Assembly (NCBI GenBank): GCA_000787465.1
Contig: JSYX01000087.1
Location: 1 to 64,000, forward strand
Origin: Thermomucor indicae-seudaticae
Taxonomy: Eukaryota; Mucoromycota; Mucoromycetes; Mucorales; Lichtheimiaceae
Reading direction: 5' to 3'
DNA: 64,000 nt
The notes under the pieces are model-generated. The model saw only the letters and a list, made by a program, of their open reading frames with translations. It was not told the origin of the DNA and did not search any database. Positions 22,081 through 34,119 of the stretch are shown here, piece after piece (within the stretch, counting starts at the first letter, position 1; each line of letters starts with the position of its first letter). Position numbers and translations under genes: made by a program.

Positions 22081-23735
22081 ATGAGCTCCAAACGATCGTC
22101 TGCAAAGGGTCGTGGTAGTCGTGTATCTTCTGTTCCTGAAGAAGCAGACAACTCAGCTCCTTCTTGGGTAAACAATCTGAATCAAGCGATCGACGACCTC
22201 AATGTCAATAGGACAAGGCAAGGAACCCTTCCAAAAGCTCTATTTTATGTTCCTAACAACTGCTTATAGTACACGAGAAGTGGCTTTGGCCACCATCATT
22301 ACCACACTGACCAGACATCATGCTGCACTCGCACTTGAACCACGATGTGAAGAGGTCATTGTTCTTTTACAGCGTTCACTGGCCAAAGGCTCGAGCGCCA
22401 AAGAGTCCTACATGGCAGCCCAGGCTATTAGTCTTTATTTTATAAACCTGGGTGGCCAAGTAGATTTGGGTGACCAAGACGAACTTTATCAAAAAGCCAG
22501 TCGTGCGCTCAGGCTCACAGCCAAGGATACCGCAGACGTCCTCGTCAAGGCTCAGGTATAATAACTGTGGCCCTTGTGATAATTTCATGCTGGCTGATTT
22601 ATATCCAAGTGTTTGTACACATTGGCGCTCATCACGCTGATCGCTGCATCCGATATTGATGCACAGCTGACACGGGACTTTATCTTTGACTTTTTGGAAA
22701 CTCAAGGAGACGGTTTCAATACACATGACTTTTCGGGTCACGAAATGGACCGACTGCTGACTGCAGCACTTCGGGCATATGGTCTGTTGTTTGTTGCTTC
22801 GTTTGGTGATGGTCCTGTTCAGCCAGAAGCTGTATGGGATGAAATTGAAAAGTGAGTGGTAGAAAACATTAGAATATACTGTCAGATTACTGAAATATCT
22901 ATTACACTGAAGGGTCATGCCAATGCATGAGCTATTTTTGGAGTCCAATGATAAAGACGTACGTGTGGCAGCCGGTGAGAACATTGCCCTCATGTTTGAG
23001 ACACTACGAACATCTCAGGTACCTTATCCGTGCACAACCTCTCCTTTTGTTTTAATAGTCTTAAACGGTCAATTAGTTGAACGAAGGGGAGGATGACGAT
23101 GATGATAACAGTTACAAATTTGAAGCTCCAGAATACTATAATATGGGCAGTCTGATCCACACACTTCGTGCCTTGTCAGTGGACAGCTCTCGTCGCCAGA
23201 GCAAAAGCAGTCGAGCCGAGCAAAAATCCGTGTTTCGCGATATCGTCAAGAGCGTTGAAGAAGGTTACTCGCCTAGTCAAGAAATCAAGATTGGTACCAG
23301 AACCCTCTTGTTTAAGGGCTGGTGTAAGTTATGGGACCTTAGTCTACTTCTGTACTCATCTAATTCGCCCTTCCTTCTCGTTTTTAGCCAAGATCTTGCT
23401 ATTGGGAGCATTCAGACAGATCATTGGCCAAGGTCTAGATCACCATTTCAAGGTAACTGACTGCATGATAATTGACGAGTTTAGAGAAGAACATTCCTAA
23501 CAAGCGCATATGATAGACAAATGACTTGCTGCGGCAAATCTTTCATTGGACATCGTCGTCTGCAGTAGGATCACCACTCGATTCAGATGACTATTCAGAA
23601 GATAACAGCAGCTGCTCGACTTCGACACGAAGTAGCATGTCCAAGGCGGGAAAGCTGCATATTTACAACGAAACGAAAAAGATTCGATCAAAGCGATTAC
23701 GGGAAGCTAGAGGACGCAAGGATGTTGCATTCTAA
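22081..23735 (+). CDS. interferon-related developmental regulator (IFRD) family protein
   Basis: This is an ARM-like repeat protein of the IFRD1/2 family; animal members act as transcriptional co-regulators and IFRD2 binds inactive ribosomes. It starts MSSKRSSAKGRGSRVSSV at 22081. The IFRD core follows: TSTREVALATIITTLTRHHA, SLAKGSSAKESYMAAQAISL and DAQLTRDFIFDFLETQGDGF. An acidic GEDDDDDNSYKFE stretch and the C-terminal domain (FRDIVKSVEEGYSP ... LLLGAFRQIIGQGLDHHFK, NDLLRQIFHWTSS) come next. The basic tail ends RSKRLREARGRKDVAF. The product is about 430 aa. The first intron (22218-22269) is GC-AG; the others are GT-AG. The last intron must end at ATGATAG just before ACAAATGAC. The function in fungi is unknown. 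Confidence 0.9.
22218..22269 (+). other. GC-AG intron in the IFRD gene
   Basis: The donor is ACAAG|GCAAGG, a strong GC-type context, and the acceptor is CTTATAG|TACACG. The 52-nt intron joins AG to T in phase 2, giving SerThrArgGlu, the expected IFRD start. The only nearby GT (22204) would put the rest out of frame. Confidence 0.75.
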
Positions 23736-23873
23736 ATACGACAGACAACCTCACATAAACCCAATACTTTGATACCTGTATATGCATACGTTTTGATAAT
23801 TGTAGTAAAAAGGGAAATATGGTCTTTTGAATCAAATCATGAGTGTATTTACAACGAAAAGGGAAAAGAAGAG

Positions 23874-25698
23874 TTAGGCTGTTTTTACACATTGTTGTTC
23901 CATGGCGCAGAATGGACATTTAGGTGCGCCTTCTACATGGTTCTCGGATATCGGTGCTATGGAAGGTACATGTTGATGGCTTGGCTTTGGATGTGAAGCA
24001 TACGACGATTGGTCATCAGACAGAGCATCAGGCTGTGAAGTAGCTTCTGGTTCTTTTTGCATTTGGTCTTCTTTCATGTGGACCAGCATCTCAACGGGAA
24101 TGCGCTGAGCATATTTGCCGTCGACCAGCACAAGCAACCTCTCAAAAAGCCTCTGCTGTAATGTACGCTCTGCTGTCATTAAGGCTCTGACAAAACTGTG
24201 GAGCGCGCTACGCCGTGGTCGCACCGCAATATCAACGTAACCGGCAGCAGGTAGCACACCTTGACGATGCAGGATCTTTAGTTTACCACGAGCAGAAAAG
24301 ATCGAATAGCTACGCGCTTGTTGGGTATATTCATTCGTTATTCGTAGATACGATCCTTCAGGTCGTCCCTCCTGAATCGGCGCAAAATATTCAAGAACGA
24401 GCGGACACGGCGCCACATTGTATCCGGGATGATCATCATCGTCTTCTTCTTCGGCGGACTGCTCCTCCTCTTGTTGTTGGAGTTCTGCTTCAGCATCCGC
24501 AGCACTGTTCAGCCGGCGTAATCGAACAGACCCTGACACGACACTGCCGTTGGATGTTTCGTCTTGCCGTATAACGGGTATCGATACGTAGCTATCTCGA
24601 CGCGAAGATGCATCCCGGGGGCCGGATTGATATGATGAAAGCGACTTGCGCTTTGGTGACAAGGTGCGCGAGCGTCCTTTATGGCTTGCCGCACGTCCGG
24701 TTCTTAACAATGATAATCGTTTGCTTAATATCGTCTCCAGATTTCGGAAATTTAATTGATGGCTGTGCGATAAGGAATCAGGCAATGCTTTCTAAACAAC
24801 AAGGTCGGGCAGTCCACTTAGTATTAGGAAACACCTGCACAGTCTTTGTGATACTTACAAACTTTTCCGTTATTGGATCGTCCATTGTGTGTTGCGAACT
24901 TGACCTCTGCCGTTCTGATATAGCGAGACTACTCCCTTTTTCTTCGTAAATGGCGCCAGCCCTTACAGATTGATTGGATGAAGACGGTCGCTGCTGGGAC
25001 GAGGATGCATTGCTAGATCGACGTTTTGAAAAGGACTTTTCGACGTCAATCAACCACAATATCACTCCTCGGAATTCGGTATCCCTTACCTCTTCATTTG
25101 CGTTTTCCCAAAGATCATCAATAGAATCAAGAGGTAAAGACCGTGCAGCAAAATACTGTCCTGGAGACATCTTTCCGCTGGCACTTCCAGACGGGTTGTT
25201 GACAAGTGGAAGTCCACTGTATTTCTCATCCATAAGATCTCCTTCTTCTTTATTGAGCCAACTTGGGTCGTCATCGCTCTTGACCAGATCCAGGATATCA
25301 CCTAGGATTTCACGATCGGAGTGCATGGATACGCCGTCAAGCGTACCGAACGGTGGCCGGGTTTCTGTGACAAACGGTACCGGTTCCAAGTGACCCAAAA
25401 AGGATCCGGCGCTGCCGTTATCCGAACCTTCTTCTTCTTGTTCTTTTGGCGCCGGAAGGTGACCCAAAGGTGATTCTGCTCGAGAAAGCTCAAATGACAC
25501 ATCGAACGTGTCTATCAAATAACGTTTGAAATCATCGTCCACGGATCGCTCGAGTTTCTCCAAGTCCTTGTACAGATTGGACAACAATGCCCCAGACCGC
25601 GTCCGATGCGTTCGTATAGAACTGTCATTGTCGCCTGCCACGTGCGATGTTGAGCGACGCCGAGGTAGCCTTGATTTGCTAACCTTGGACGACGGCAT
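23874..25698 (-). CDS. uncharacterised protein with Ser-rich N-half and a predicted PapD/MSP-like domain
   Basis: I do not recognise this gene. Two exons (25698-24859 and 24791-23874) joined by a 67-nt GT-AG intron encode 585 aa. The basic start is MPSSKVSKSRLPRRRSTSH. A short helical block follows: LYKDLEKLERSVDDDFKRYL, then FDVSFELSRAES. The middle is acidic and Ser-rich with basic patches (SLLRTGRAASHKGRSRTLSP), ending in a Q/E/D run. Residues about 430-530 look globular: LVLEYFAPIQEGRPEGSYLR, SYSIFSARGKLKILHRQGVL and YVDIAVRPRRSALHSFV. The alternating beta pattern resembles the Ig-like PapD/MSP fold, which is inference. The C-terminus has a Cys cluster, CPFCAMEQQC. It converges with IFRD (138 bp between stops). 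Confidence 0.75.
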
Positions 25699-25895
25699 TT
25701 TGTTCTGAAGAAACCGGTCGGGGATGGAACACCGCAAGGTGTTTCACCTAGCCAGGTGCATAAGCATCACCGTCAACCTGATTGATTCTTGTATTCAATA
25801 TGTGAGAGAATGTGCCTCCGTTCTGTCAAGTAGCCAAGTAACTAGTAAGATCCAAGATGCACCAAATAAACTTAATGTGGGACAGATCATACATA

Positions 25896-25935
25896 CAGTG
25901 GGACCCCGCCTAATGCGACGGCTCGATTCCTAGCA
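25896..25935. repeat. possible Tc1/mariner-type terminus
   Basis: TA followed by CAGTGGGACCCCGCCTAATG resembles the outer end of a TA-inserting DNA transposon. I found no matching inverted end in the window, so this rests on a single terminus. Confidence 0.25.
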
Positions 25936-26430
25936 ATAGCCCCGGGGTTGCAATGGAGTGAGATGGCAGCAGTTTTCGTCTCTGACCTTATATCTATCAA
26001 CTGTTCCACAGGCCCATTTTTTATTTGACCATAGGTGAAGAAACAGGCATGTCCAGATATCCTCGGACCTCATTTTCCATGAAGGCATTCATATAGTCAG
26101 GTGCTGCTAACCATTTCCTAAAATTATCTGCTATTGGCAATAATAGAATAACAATAAAAATCAAAGGAAAGACCATCCCGCCATGCAAAAGAGGCATTTG
26201 TCTCTTATTTAAATTAGTTCCGTTTACCTTTGTGTTTCCAATTCTCTGGAGATTAAAACAGGAGCAAGGTAGCCGGCTTGATACACCCACTGGTGAGAAT
26301 AACCATTGAAGAAACTAGGTTTGATACCAGCAGGAGATGACTTCGGAAGAAAGGCATAAAGTCAAAAACAAATCTTGCTTACAGTTGTATTCGAAGGTTC
26401 TTCTGAGGTCCATCGTCTAATAAAGATCGG

Positions 26431-26506
26431 GATGCCCTTACAACTTATAACTCCCATATTTGGAAAACGGGCAGCCAAACATCCTCTCTTTAATCATCGT
26501 TTTTCA
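26431..26506 (+). repeat. dispersed repeat copy A
   Basis: This segment matches 43345-43421 on the opposite strand, including an uninterrupted run of over 30 identical bases. Both copies can be read as ATG-initiated frames sharing FGK(R/W)AAKHPLFNHRF. The two copies diverge completely outside the block. Confidence 0.65.
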
Positions 26507-27599
26507 GTATGTTTCGAGCGAATCAGCGCTTATCAGGTCTGCGGTCGTCAAATGAGCCATTCTAATATTTGTATGGTCTTCAAAGAAAGAAACAGATGAC
26601 ATATCAAACCCGAAAGTAAAAGCGCTCAGAGTGCTAAATGGGCACGCAGAACTGGCCCAGCACAGTGTGCCGGATATCGTACCATTTGCACAACGCAGTC
26701 GTCACCTGTAACCTGGACTATATCAGCATTTACTAGCTCATCATTGACCATCCTCCGTAAGAAAATATGAAACTGCAACCTCCTATTCCCCTGATTGAAG
26801 CAAAAGTTAGGCTTACAGGTCCGTCTTAATATCGTTATTTCAACCTGTTAGACTTACCGTACATTCTGCAAACGGAATGTGAAACCAAATACTACGTAGC
26901 CAACAACAGCAGAGATTTTCGATGACAAGTGAGGGTCCAGTTTTGCCAAGAATCATGTGAAAAAGAGAAGTTGCATGAAACTTATGACTGACGTTATTAG
27001 ACAGTATAAAATGGACGGAAAACTAGTTTTTGTTCTTTTGCTTTCTTTCTCTTGCTTTCTGTTCTTTGGCTTAACGGCACTCTGCCTTTCGTCGCTTCAT
27101 GAGGATGTACGTTGTATCTGCATGTCCGAGGCGGCAAACCTGTCTGGACATCTTGGTGTTGTCAAGACTTCAGGTCTCTCGAGTCTGCGTTCCTGTTGGG
27201 TGGGCGGCCCTCTTTATTACAGATAGGCGATTCATCGTACCTGGCGAGTGCCGCGTCACCGTCTCTGAGCGTTATTACATGGGCGCACTGGCCGCGTGGT
27301 GCGCGGGAACACCGGTAGCTACATTTTCCTTTACTATAGAGAACGCACGATATTGACACAGGAAAATCCTGTTCTGACTCGGACCCCTACATCGCGGTGT
27401 CGTCAGTTTATGGAAATAAGCAAGTAGCAGAAGTTTCAGCTACAGCAAAAAGTATTTTTATTGCAAGATACAGTGATTGAAGCACATGTTTTAATTCTGT
27501 CATTTATCACTCAATCCATGATATCATGCAATAGAAAAGACACAATAACCGAACAGCCTTTTTTAAATCATATAATGACTAAATGAATACTAGCAACGA

Positions 27600-29425
27600 A
27601 GGGCACAACAACCTGCAGAAAGGCAAGCGAAAAAGCGACAATCGGAAACGTATGTTCAATTAAACGATGATATCTGCCAAACTTTGGCCAACCTTTCAAA
27701 AAAGGTAGTCAAGGTAAGCACGATTCATCTTAAAACTTCCACTTACATTCGCATATGTTTTTTGTCTTTTTTTGAATAAAATGTAGCAACAACAGCAAAC
27801 AGAAGCTGGTCCTTCTGTTCAAAGGAAGGTGGATGATACCAGAATTTCAGAGGAAAACGAGGAATCATCAACATCAGGCAAACCTACTTTGTAAATTGGT
27901 ATACAACTATATAACTCATTCTTTCTTTTCGTTACGAATAAGTACAAAATACTATGCAAAAAATCAAACAATTGATCGATTCAACCTCTCTCCTTGCGGA
28001 TGACGAGTAAGTAGAACGTTTATTTGTCTAATATTTATGAAGGGTTAGTTTAAAACTCATCTGTATTTTTATTAATAATGTACCAGAGTCGGTGGCCTTG
28101 GAATCCTTGACACTTATATTCCCATGGTGAAATCACTTTTGAAAAATACTACAAGTAATGAAGAATATTATGATATAACGGAGAAATGTGCGGTACCTGA
28201 CTGCTCCTTGTCTCGCACTCCTCAAGAATATATCAAATTGCGCTCCTTCCGCCAATTTTCTTCGGAAAACATTGCGTAGGGATGTTCTTGACCAATTTGA
28301 CACTGAATTCGACTTAGCCCTTCACTCTAATCTACGATTTGTGGAGGCGACAGTCATTATTAAGTCCATTTGCCTTCATGATTATTATTACTGCTTTTTA
28401 TTTCTTTCTGTTTTTTAATTTATAGCTCACCTTGTTTTATAGTTTGGATTTGATCCAAAGCCCCCGGAACCCTTTGTAATTCAAAAGTCTTGAAAGAACT
28501 GCCGCCGTCCATACAAGCATTCAGGTTATAAATGCTCTTTTCTTGGCCAATAATGATATCGTTGATCTTGCGTGGTAAGTAAAATGGTACTTGACCGTGT
28601 GTTTTTATTCCATAATTGCCCTTTTGCAATTTTTATAGGATTGAACGACAGTGCCAGGGAACTCAGGCAAGAAAATGGGATGGAGTCGGGTTCTCAGTTA
28701 GAAATAGAAAGTTTGCACCAGTGTTGATCGAATTTTCAGGAGGCATTCACACTACGGCGAAAAAGAGCGGATTTTGCCAAAAACTCTGTACGACGTGAGG
28801 TGTGTATTGCTGGAAGTCCGTAATTTGTGGAACCTGTAGGGCGAATTTCTGAGCGATTTGGTGAAATCCGCCCTCCTGCCCTCCCTCCCTCCCACTCGCT
28901 CTCTAGCCCGCCCAATTTTCGCTGTGGTGTCAGGCAAACAGTGGAAAAGGAAAAGGCAGAAGGGATTGTACAAAAATATACAGTAGCATGATCAAAGTGA
29001 ACAAATTCATTGAAGCTGCACTTAAACTGAATCAACTCCGTCAGTATATTGTGTACAGTTTTCAGGTAATGTAGTCTATAATATAACGCACAAGGATTTT
29101 TCTGAAGTAACGAATTGTTATTAGATATGCACCTGTACTTTGAATCTATGTGTCCCCTCGATAGGGTTCCGCTCAGGACGCTTAGTACTCAGGACGGCAC
29201 GGGACGGGTCTCAGGAATGTCCCTTCCTGAGTGGGAACCCTACCCCTCGGTGATGATGTTTTCCTTCGACCACGATTCTGCACCATCCGCTGCCCAACTA
29301 CGCCGTCCGAACTAAAAGAATATGCAGAGAAGGTCCCAGAGTTATACAAATGGAAACAGACTGTCATCAACACGTTCAACAAAGTTCATCAGTACCTCGG
29401 GGATTTACCACTAGACTTCGAATAA
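27600..29425 (+). pseudogene. decayed multi-exon gene of an unrecognised, possibly PD-(D/E)XK-like family
   Basis: A series of short coding-like blocks in one direction is separated by plausible GT-AG introns: AERQAKKRQSETYVQLNDDI, VQNTMQKIKQLIDSTSLLAD, EVGGLGILDTYIPMVKSLLK, RDVLDQFDTEFDLALHSNLR, TSIQVINALFLANNDIVDLA, ARKWDGVGFSVRNRKFAPVL followed by IEFSGGIH, KVNKFIEAALKLNQLRQYIV, and SELKEYAEKVPELYKWKQTV up to PLDFE and a stop. WDGVG...(L)IEFSGG recalls the D...E core of PD-(D/E)XK-type folds; this is inference. The frame is broken at least between SSENI and RRDVL (near 28275), where two frames must be joined with no room for an intron, and probably near 27890. No start codon is evident. 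It is a dead gene or contains assembly indels. Confidence 0.5.
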
Positions 29426-30788
29426 GCAAATAAAAACTTTTAATTCTCGAGCTTTTTCCAAGTAATCTTTAAAGACTTTAAATTGACTGCACTGCAATAA
29501 GTTACTGGTACAGCGGCCAGCATAGTGCAAAACAATGGATGCTTTTCTCTCAAAAAGTTCAGTGATAACTTTATAATAAATTCACGTTCAATAGCTTTTC
29601 GGAGATGTCTTTATTATAGGTACCAAGTTTGAAGTATGGTTATGAATAAGGAAGGTCTTCTTCTTTTGCTAAGGACAAAATTATATGATGTGCAGCCGCT
29701 ACTATACTAGAAAATAGTCGATGCTTTTTTTCTCAACGAATCATTCTTCGAACTTAGTACTGATAACAAAATCACCTTTCGAAAGCTATTGATCTTTTTT
29801 AATGTGTATGTGAACGCTGAACATCACTGAGAACAGAGTATCAGCTGTTATTGCAGTTGCAAACTCGTTAACTTTGGTCCTTAGCAAACAAAACTATTTT
29901 TTATTCATAGCCATGCTTCAAATTTGGCATATATAACAACAGGGCCTTCACAATACTATCCAGCTTATTTTCATTATAAGAGTTACACCTGAACTTGCGG
30001 AGAAAAGAGCATACATTGTTTTCTACTGTCATGACCACAAAAAACCACTACCCTCCAGTTCCTTTGATATTAATGCCAACGATAAAGATAACTAATACAA
30101 TGACAATGATGCAAATTTCATTGAATTTGGTTAGCTGTTTACGTGCGGATCGTATTTTATTATTCGTGAGTAGTGACAAACTGTTTCATCCAGGACGAAC
30201 TAACTTACCAAATTCAATGAAATTTGTCGCTTTGGGTTTGTCTTTATTACCTTTATCGTTGGTGGTGTGTATATGGTAGCCATACCAAGGGGATGATTTT
30301 TTGGTCATGAATACTGCACTATAACGCTCACCAGATGATCCCCCGCCCGATAAAAAAATCATAATGCGAAATAATTTTTTTCTTGTGCTGCAAAGTAACA
30401 ATGAACAAATGCGAAAAGATAACGTAAAAGCTCTTGCTCAGGGCAAAGTGGATGTGAAATGACGCAAATGCACCCTTTTAGTGTAACGCAAAATAAAGAA
30501 TATATCAGGCGCAAATCACCAGGAAAAAAGTATTAGCACAAACACGGATATAGATCTACGAAACTAAGCTCGAGGGTCATCGTCCATTCACCTAGGTGTT
30601 TCGCTCACCTTTCAAGGCCTAAATTCGAGCCTTCAACATCAAAAGAACACGTCATTATCTCAAGTCACCAAACACTGACACTCAAAAATCACAGGGTGGG
30701 ATGACTACTGCCGCCAATCCCGGGACAGGTGTGTATCTTTATTACAAGACAACGCGCCAGACCTTGCGCTGCGCCGGCCAGGTATCCC
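29426..30788. other. gene-poor region before RPL9
   Basis: AT-rich, with no recognised gene. Frames such as 29995-30279 are short and lack motifs. The right end is the RPL9 3' flank. Confidence 0.4.
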
Positions 30789-31422
30789 TTAAGCCTCAAG
30801 AACATTGCGTTCAGAGACGTAAATACCATCCAAGAACTTTCTGATATCCTTATTCTTAACTCTGCAGGTCTGTTGGATATCAGCAGCTGGAAATAGTGAC
30901 CATCATCAGTCAATAACAAACATCACGAAAACACTCGGAAGAAAGAAAAGACTTACCTGACTGAGAAACAGCTTCCAGGTCGTTACCCGTAATAATAAGC
31001 TCATCCTTTTGTGCCTTGGATGCCTCACATTTCACACCCTCGCGCATTTTAACGTGGAACGCGACTTTCTGGCCCAAAAAGTTGCGAATCTCCACAGCGT
31101 TGCCTTCATTGTTGACAATGACGTTGATGGGAAAGTGAGCATAGACGTAGCGCATCTTGTACTGGAAGCCCTTGGTCACACCAATGACCATGTTGTTGAC
31201 GAGTGAGCGAACAGTGCGGATAGAGGCAACATGCTTGCGAGAGCCATGGTAGACGGTGAATCGAAGCTTGTTCTTGCCAACAAACTTGATTTCAATGTTC
31301 AAGTGTCGCAAGTTCTTTGTCAATTTGCCGCGAGGACCTTCGACCTCGATGATGCGCGACTTGACCGTGACTTTGACGTTCTCGGGAATAACAAGCTCGT
31401 CGTCCTTGACAATGTCTTTCAT
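30789..31422 (-). CDS. RPL9: 60S ribosomal protein L9 (uL6)
   Basis: A cytosolic large-subunit protein. [20 protein letters not shown] and [20 protein letters not shown] at the N-terminus, [20 protein letters not shown] in the middle and [20 protein letters not shown]...[10 protein letters not shown] at the end align with eukaryotic uL6 without gaps. One GT-AG intron splits SQS from AADIQQ; the last exon runs to the stop at 30789. The product is about 190 aa, normal length. The start ATG at 31422 matches the family N-terminus (MK...). Codon use is richer in G/C third positions (AAG, GTC, GAG) than in the neighbours, as expected for a highly expressed gene. A GGAT-rich repeat lies just upstream. 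Confidence 0.97.
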
Positions 31423-32059
31423 TATCTAATTAGCATAAATTGCATTAATATGGAGTCCTTTATATTATGTTTGCATTGGATGGGTCACTCACGACTTAGT
31501 AAATTATAATGGATGGATAGGATAGATGGACGGATGGATCAAGTGCAGATAACGGCCGCTTGATGGATGGAGGGTCTAATTCAAAGTCAGCTAATCAAAG
31601 AAAGGGTTTGTTGGACTCTCTGGCTGGCTATGTATGGCGTAAGACTAAGGGCACCAGCGTATAACATGTGCGTGCCGGAGGATGGCTCGCCGATGAACGT
31701 TTCCCATTACTTATCGCGGAAAGTGTAAGTGCGCAGATTCGAGGTCGATAGCAATATTAAAGCTGTTCTGGAGCCCTTATCGAAAGGAAGCAGACAGAAA
31801 CCAAAAAGTTTATCAAGAAGCTATCACTTCAAGTGAAGTCTGATACCACGGTGGTAAGTTTCCTTAGTCAGGCGACCCAAATTTGCTTTTTGTGATTTGA
31901 ATCCGTGCTACGAACATAATTGCAGAGCCAGAAAGACAGATCTATGTATTGTAGGCTGCCCGGTTTTCTAATACAAGCGATAGAATATTTACATGGGCAT
32001 CTAAGGTATTACAAGAAAAGAGTATAATAAACATTGCTACCGGTGGGTTTTCGGGACTA
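31423..32059. other. RPL9 upstream region and 3' flank of the K+ channel gene
   Basis: Both neighbours are on the minus strand. The part next to RPL9 should be its promoter and perhaps a 5'UTR intron. No gene is recognised. Confidence 0.4.
31510..31576. repeat. GGAT/ATGG simple repeat upstream of RPL9
   Basis: Imperfect repeats of GGATGGAT-type units occur in two blocks (about 31510-31537 and 31562-31572), some 90-150 bp upstream of the RPL9 start codon. This may be a simple repeat or part of a ribosomal-protein promoter. Confidence 0.5.
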
Positions 32060-34119
32060 TCAGGGATCTGGATTATGCGTTTTATCTGATGTGTTTCGTC
32101 GGGCACCGCTTTTGCCTTTCGTAGAAGAAGTGGATCGATTATACTCTGCTTCTTCTTCTGGTCCACTGGGACGACGATGTACAGCGGCGTTTCCGCCGGT
32201 ATTTCTCCTGTGATATACAGGCGATGTAGGCTCTTGCGCAAGGTCAGCTTCAGTCTCTGTTGTTACTGGTCGACCTTGCTTTTCAAGGACGGCCAATATA
32301 TGCTGTATAGCTTCCTGATTCTGACGTGTCATAACGATAAGTGTCTGAAGCTGGTTCAGAATTTGGTCATTTTCATTGCCCAGAATATCGTAGCCATGAG
32401 TCTGATGGCCAATTGGCGGTGGTGATAGTGGATTTGTGGTTGTCTGCGACAAGTTGGGTGTTACGGGGTCATGACCTTGCGTTTGCCCATCAGTGACATC
32501 GTGTCTGCTGTTATCTGTAGCGCATATTAGTTCGCCGCTTTTATGTCTCTGAATTTCATACAGCGAACCTTGAGCATTTGCGGTTCGATATTCGTCTGCT
32601 CCATCAGTTAACAACTCGTTGTAATATTGCCGCCGTCGCATGGCTTCCCAAACTATCGTAAAATTTCGACCAATGATAATGGACGGTAATGCAATCAGCT
32701 TTACAGGCATTTAGCTTCCAGTTTCTGGTATCGGTCTATTTTCTATGACACGTACCAGAACACCAAACATCATCGCAGGGAATGTCACTAGCTTGCCGAT
32801 AAATGTTGCTGGAACCATATCACCGTAGCCGGTAGTCGTAATAGTAACAAGAACAAACCAGAAAGCAGCAGGAATGCTGTCAAAGGAACTGAGAATCACA
32901 ATTATCAATTTCAGTGCCTGAAAGCTACCGTATTTGTTGCTTCAACGTACCTTGGATTACCATCAGGGTCAACGAACGTTTGCAGGCTTTCGTCCCATAC
33001 ACCTCTTTCAGCAAAGTAAAGCAGAGTCGCCAAAAGCACAACGCAGGTGACGAGGAAGAAAAAGAGAGCGGAAAGGGCATCGCGAGATCTCCGTAAAGCA
33101 ACAACCATGACTTCGATTGTCATGACTATCGCGTTGGAGTACTTGTAAGATCTGAATAAGCGAAGCAAACGAAACAATCGAAGAATCGTGAACCGGAACT
33201 CGTACGTCTAGACGATATGTTTGAGCACTGTAGCCCTGCTATCCACTCCGTTGATCATACCGTGTCACGCTTCGCCAACAGTTCAATGTAAAATGGCACA
33301 ATCGCAATAAAGTCAATAACGGACAGAGGAGCTGGTACAGACCTTAATGATGGCGTTCCTGCGAGAAAAATGCCACTAACTTACAAAGAAAAAAGTGAGA
33401 TAGCATGCGGAAGGAGTCGGAGTGCGCAAAGACGCGTAGCAGGTATTCAAGCGTAAACAATCCAACCATGGCGGTCTCCAGGTTGAACCTACACGCAAAA
33501 GGTTATGCCGACCTTGTTAGAGAATTCAGTGGTGTAGACTTCGGCACCGTCCACACACTTGCCATACTCTATTACTTTCTGAAGAGCGGAATGCAGGTAT
33601 CGTCTCGATCGTTGTCATGACAGCACTGAGGACAATCAAGACTGAGACAATGACGTTCACCCAAAACGCACTGCTGCTGCTAGACGGCTGCTCTAACAGC
33701 AGGTATAGCTTGCGTTTCAGGTCACTTTTAAATTCGGTTGTTTCGGGTGTCCAAGTCGACTCATGAGCTAAAGGTTCTACAGCGTGATTCTCCGCGTCGT
33801 TCCCGCCAGGGCTCGCAGCACGTTCAGGGCCTTCGTGCGCAAGTGCAGAAATGGACATGAAACCTGCTGGTAGCTGGCCAATACGTTGATATCGATGATG
33901 TTTTTGGCTTGTGGAAGTTTTGTTACGGTGCGTCATGTTCTCGTCCACTGACGATTCCTCATCTGATGCTGCTGGCATACCGGAACGCCGCGTGCTTCCG
34001 ACACCGGTTTGCGCAAGTTCAATATCACTGCCATTGTTTTCGGCGTTTTGCAAGAGACCGAGGGGTTCTTCTTCATCTTGCAATTTGGACAAATTGCCCG
34101 ATTTTCGAAATAGCCGCAT
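32060..34119 (-). CDS. Shaker-like voltage-gated potassium channel
   Basis: A six-TM Kv channel subunit. After about 145 cytosolic residues comes S1 (FWVNVIVSVLIVLSAVMTTI). S2 follows (AMVGLFTLEYLLRVFAHSDS), then S3 (SPLSVIDFIAIVPFYIELL) and an S4 with spaced arginines (FRFTILRLFRLLRLFRSYKY). S5 (ALFFFLVTCVVLLATLLYFA) leads to the pore helix and filter PAAFWFVLVTITTTGYGDMV. S6 is LVTFPAMMFGVLLIALPSII. TTTGYGD predicts K+ selectivity. The tetramerisation (T1/BTB) domain of animal Kv channels is absent. The C-tail is long, polar and includes a helical block (NQLQTLIVMTRQNQEAIQHI). Six exons join in frame. Between S2 and S3 the intron must end at TGTACCAG, giving HFFLSPLSVIDF. Most fungi rely on TOK and TRK, so this class is uncommon. 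Confidence 0.92.

Larger units (their letters stand above)
25699..27599. other. repeat-rich gene-poor region
   Basis: No intact gene is visible. The region holds one transposon-like terminus (25896) and one copy of a dispersed repeat (26431-26506). A GC-rich stretch at about 27090-27330 is open in all three plus frames and one minus frame but has no recognised motif. Confidence 0.4.

Noticed and set aside
28868..28920. CT-rich tract as a promoter element
   Set aside because: It lies inside the decayed gene, between coding-like blocks, and is most likely intronic or simple sequence.
30600..30650. tRNA-like TTCGAGCC segment
   Set aside because: The stem can pair but the loop is 10 bases instead of 7 and no cloverleaf fits around it.
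31009..31206. Plus-strand frames opposite RPL9
   Set aside because: They are antisense shadows of a confirmed ribosomal protein gene.
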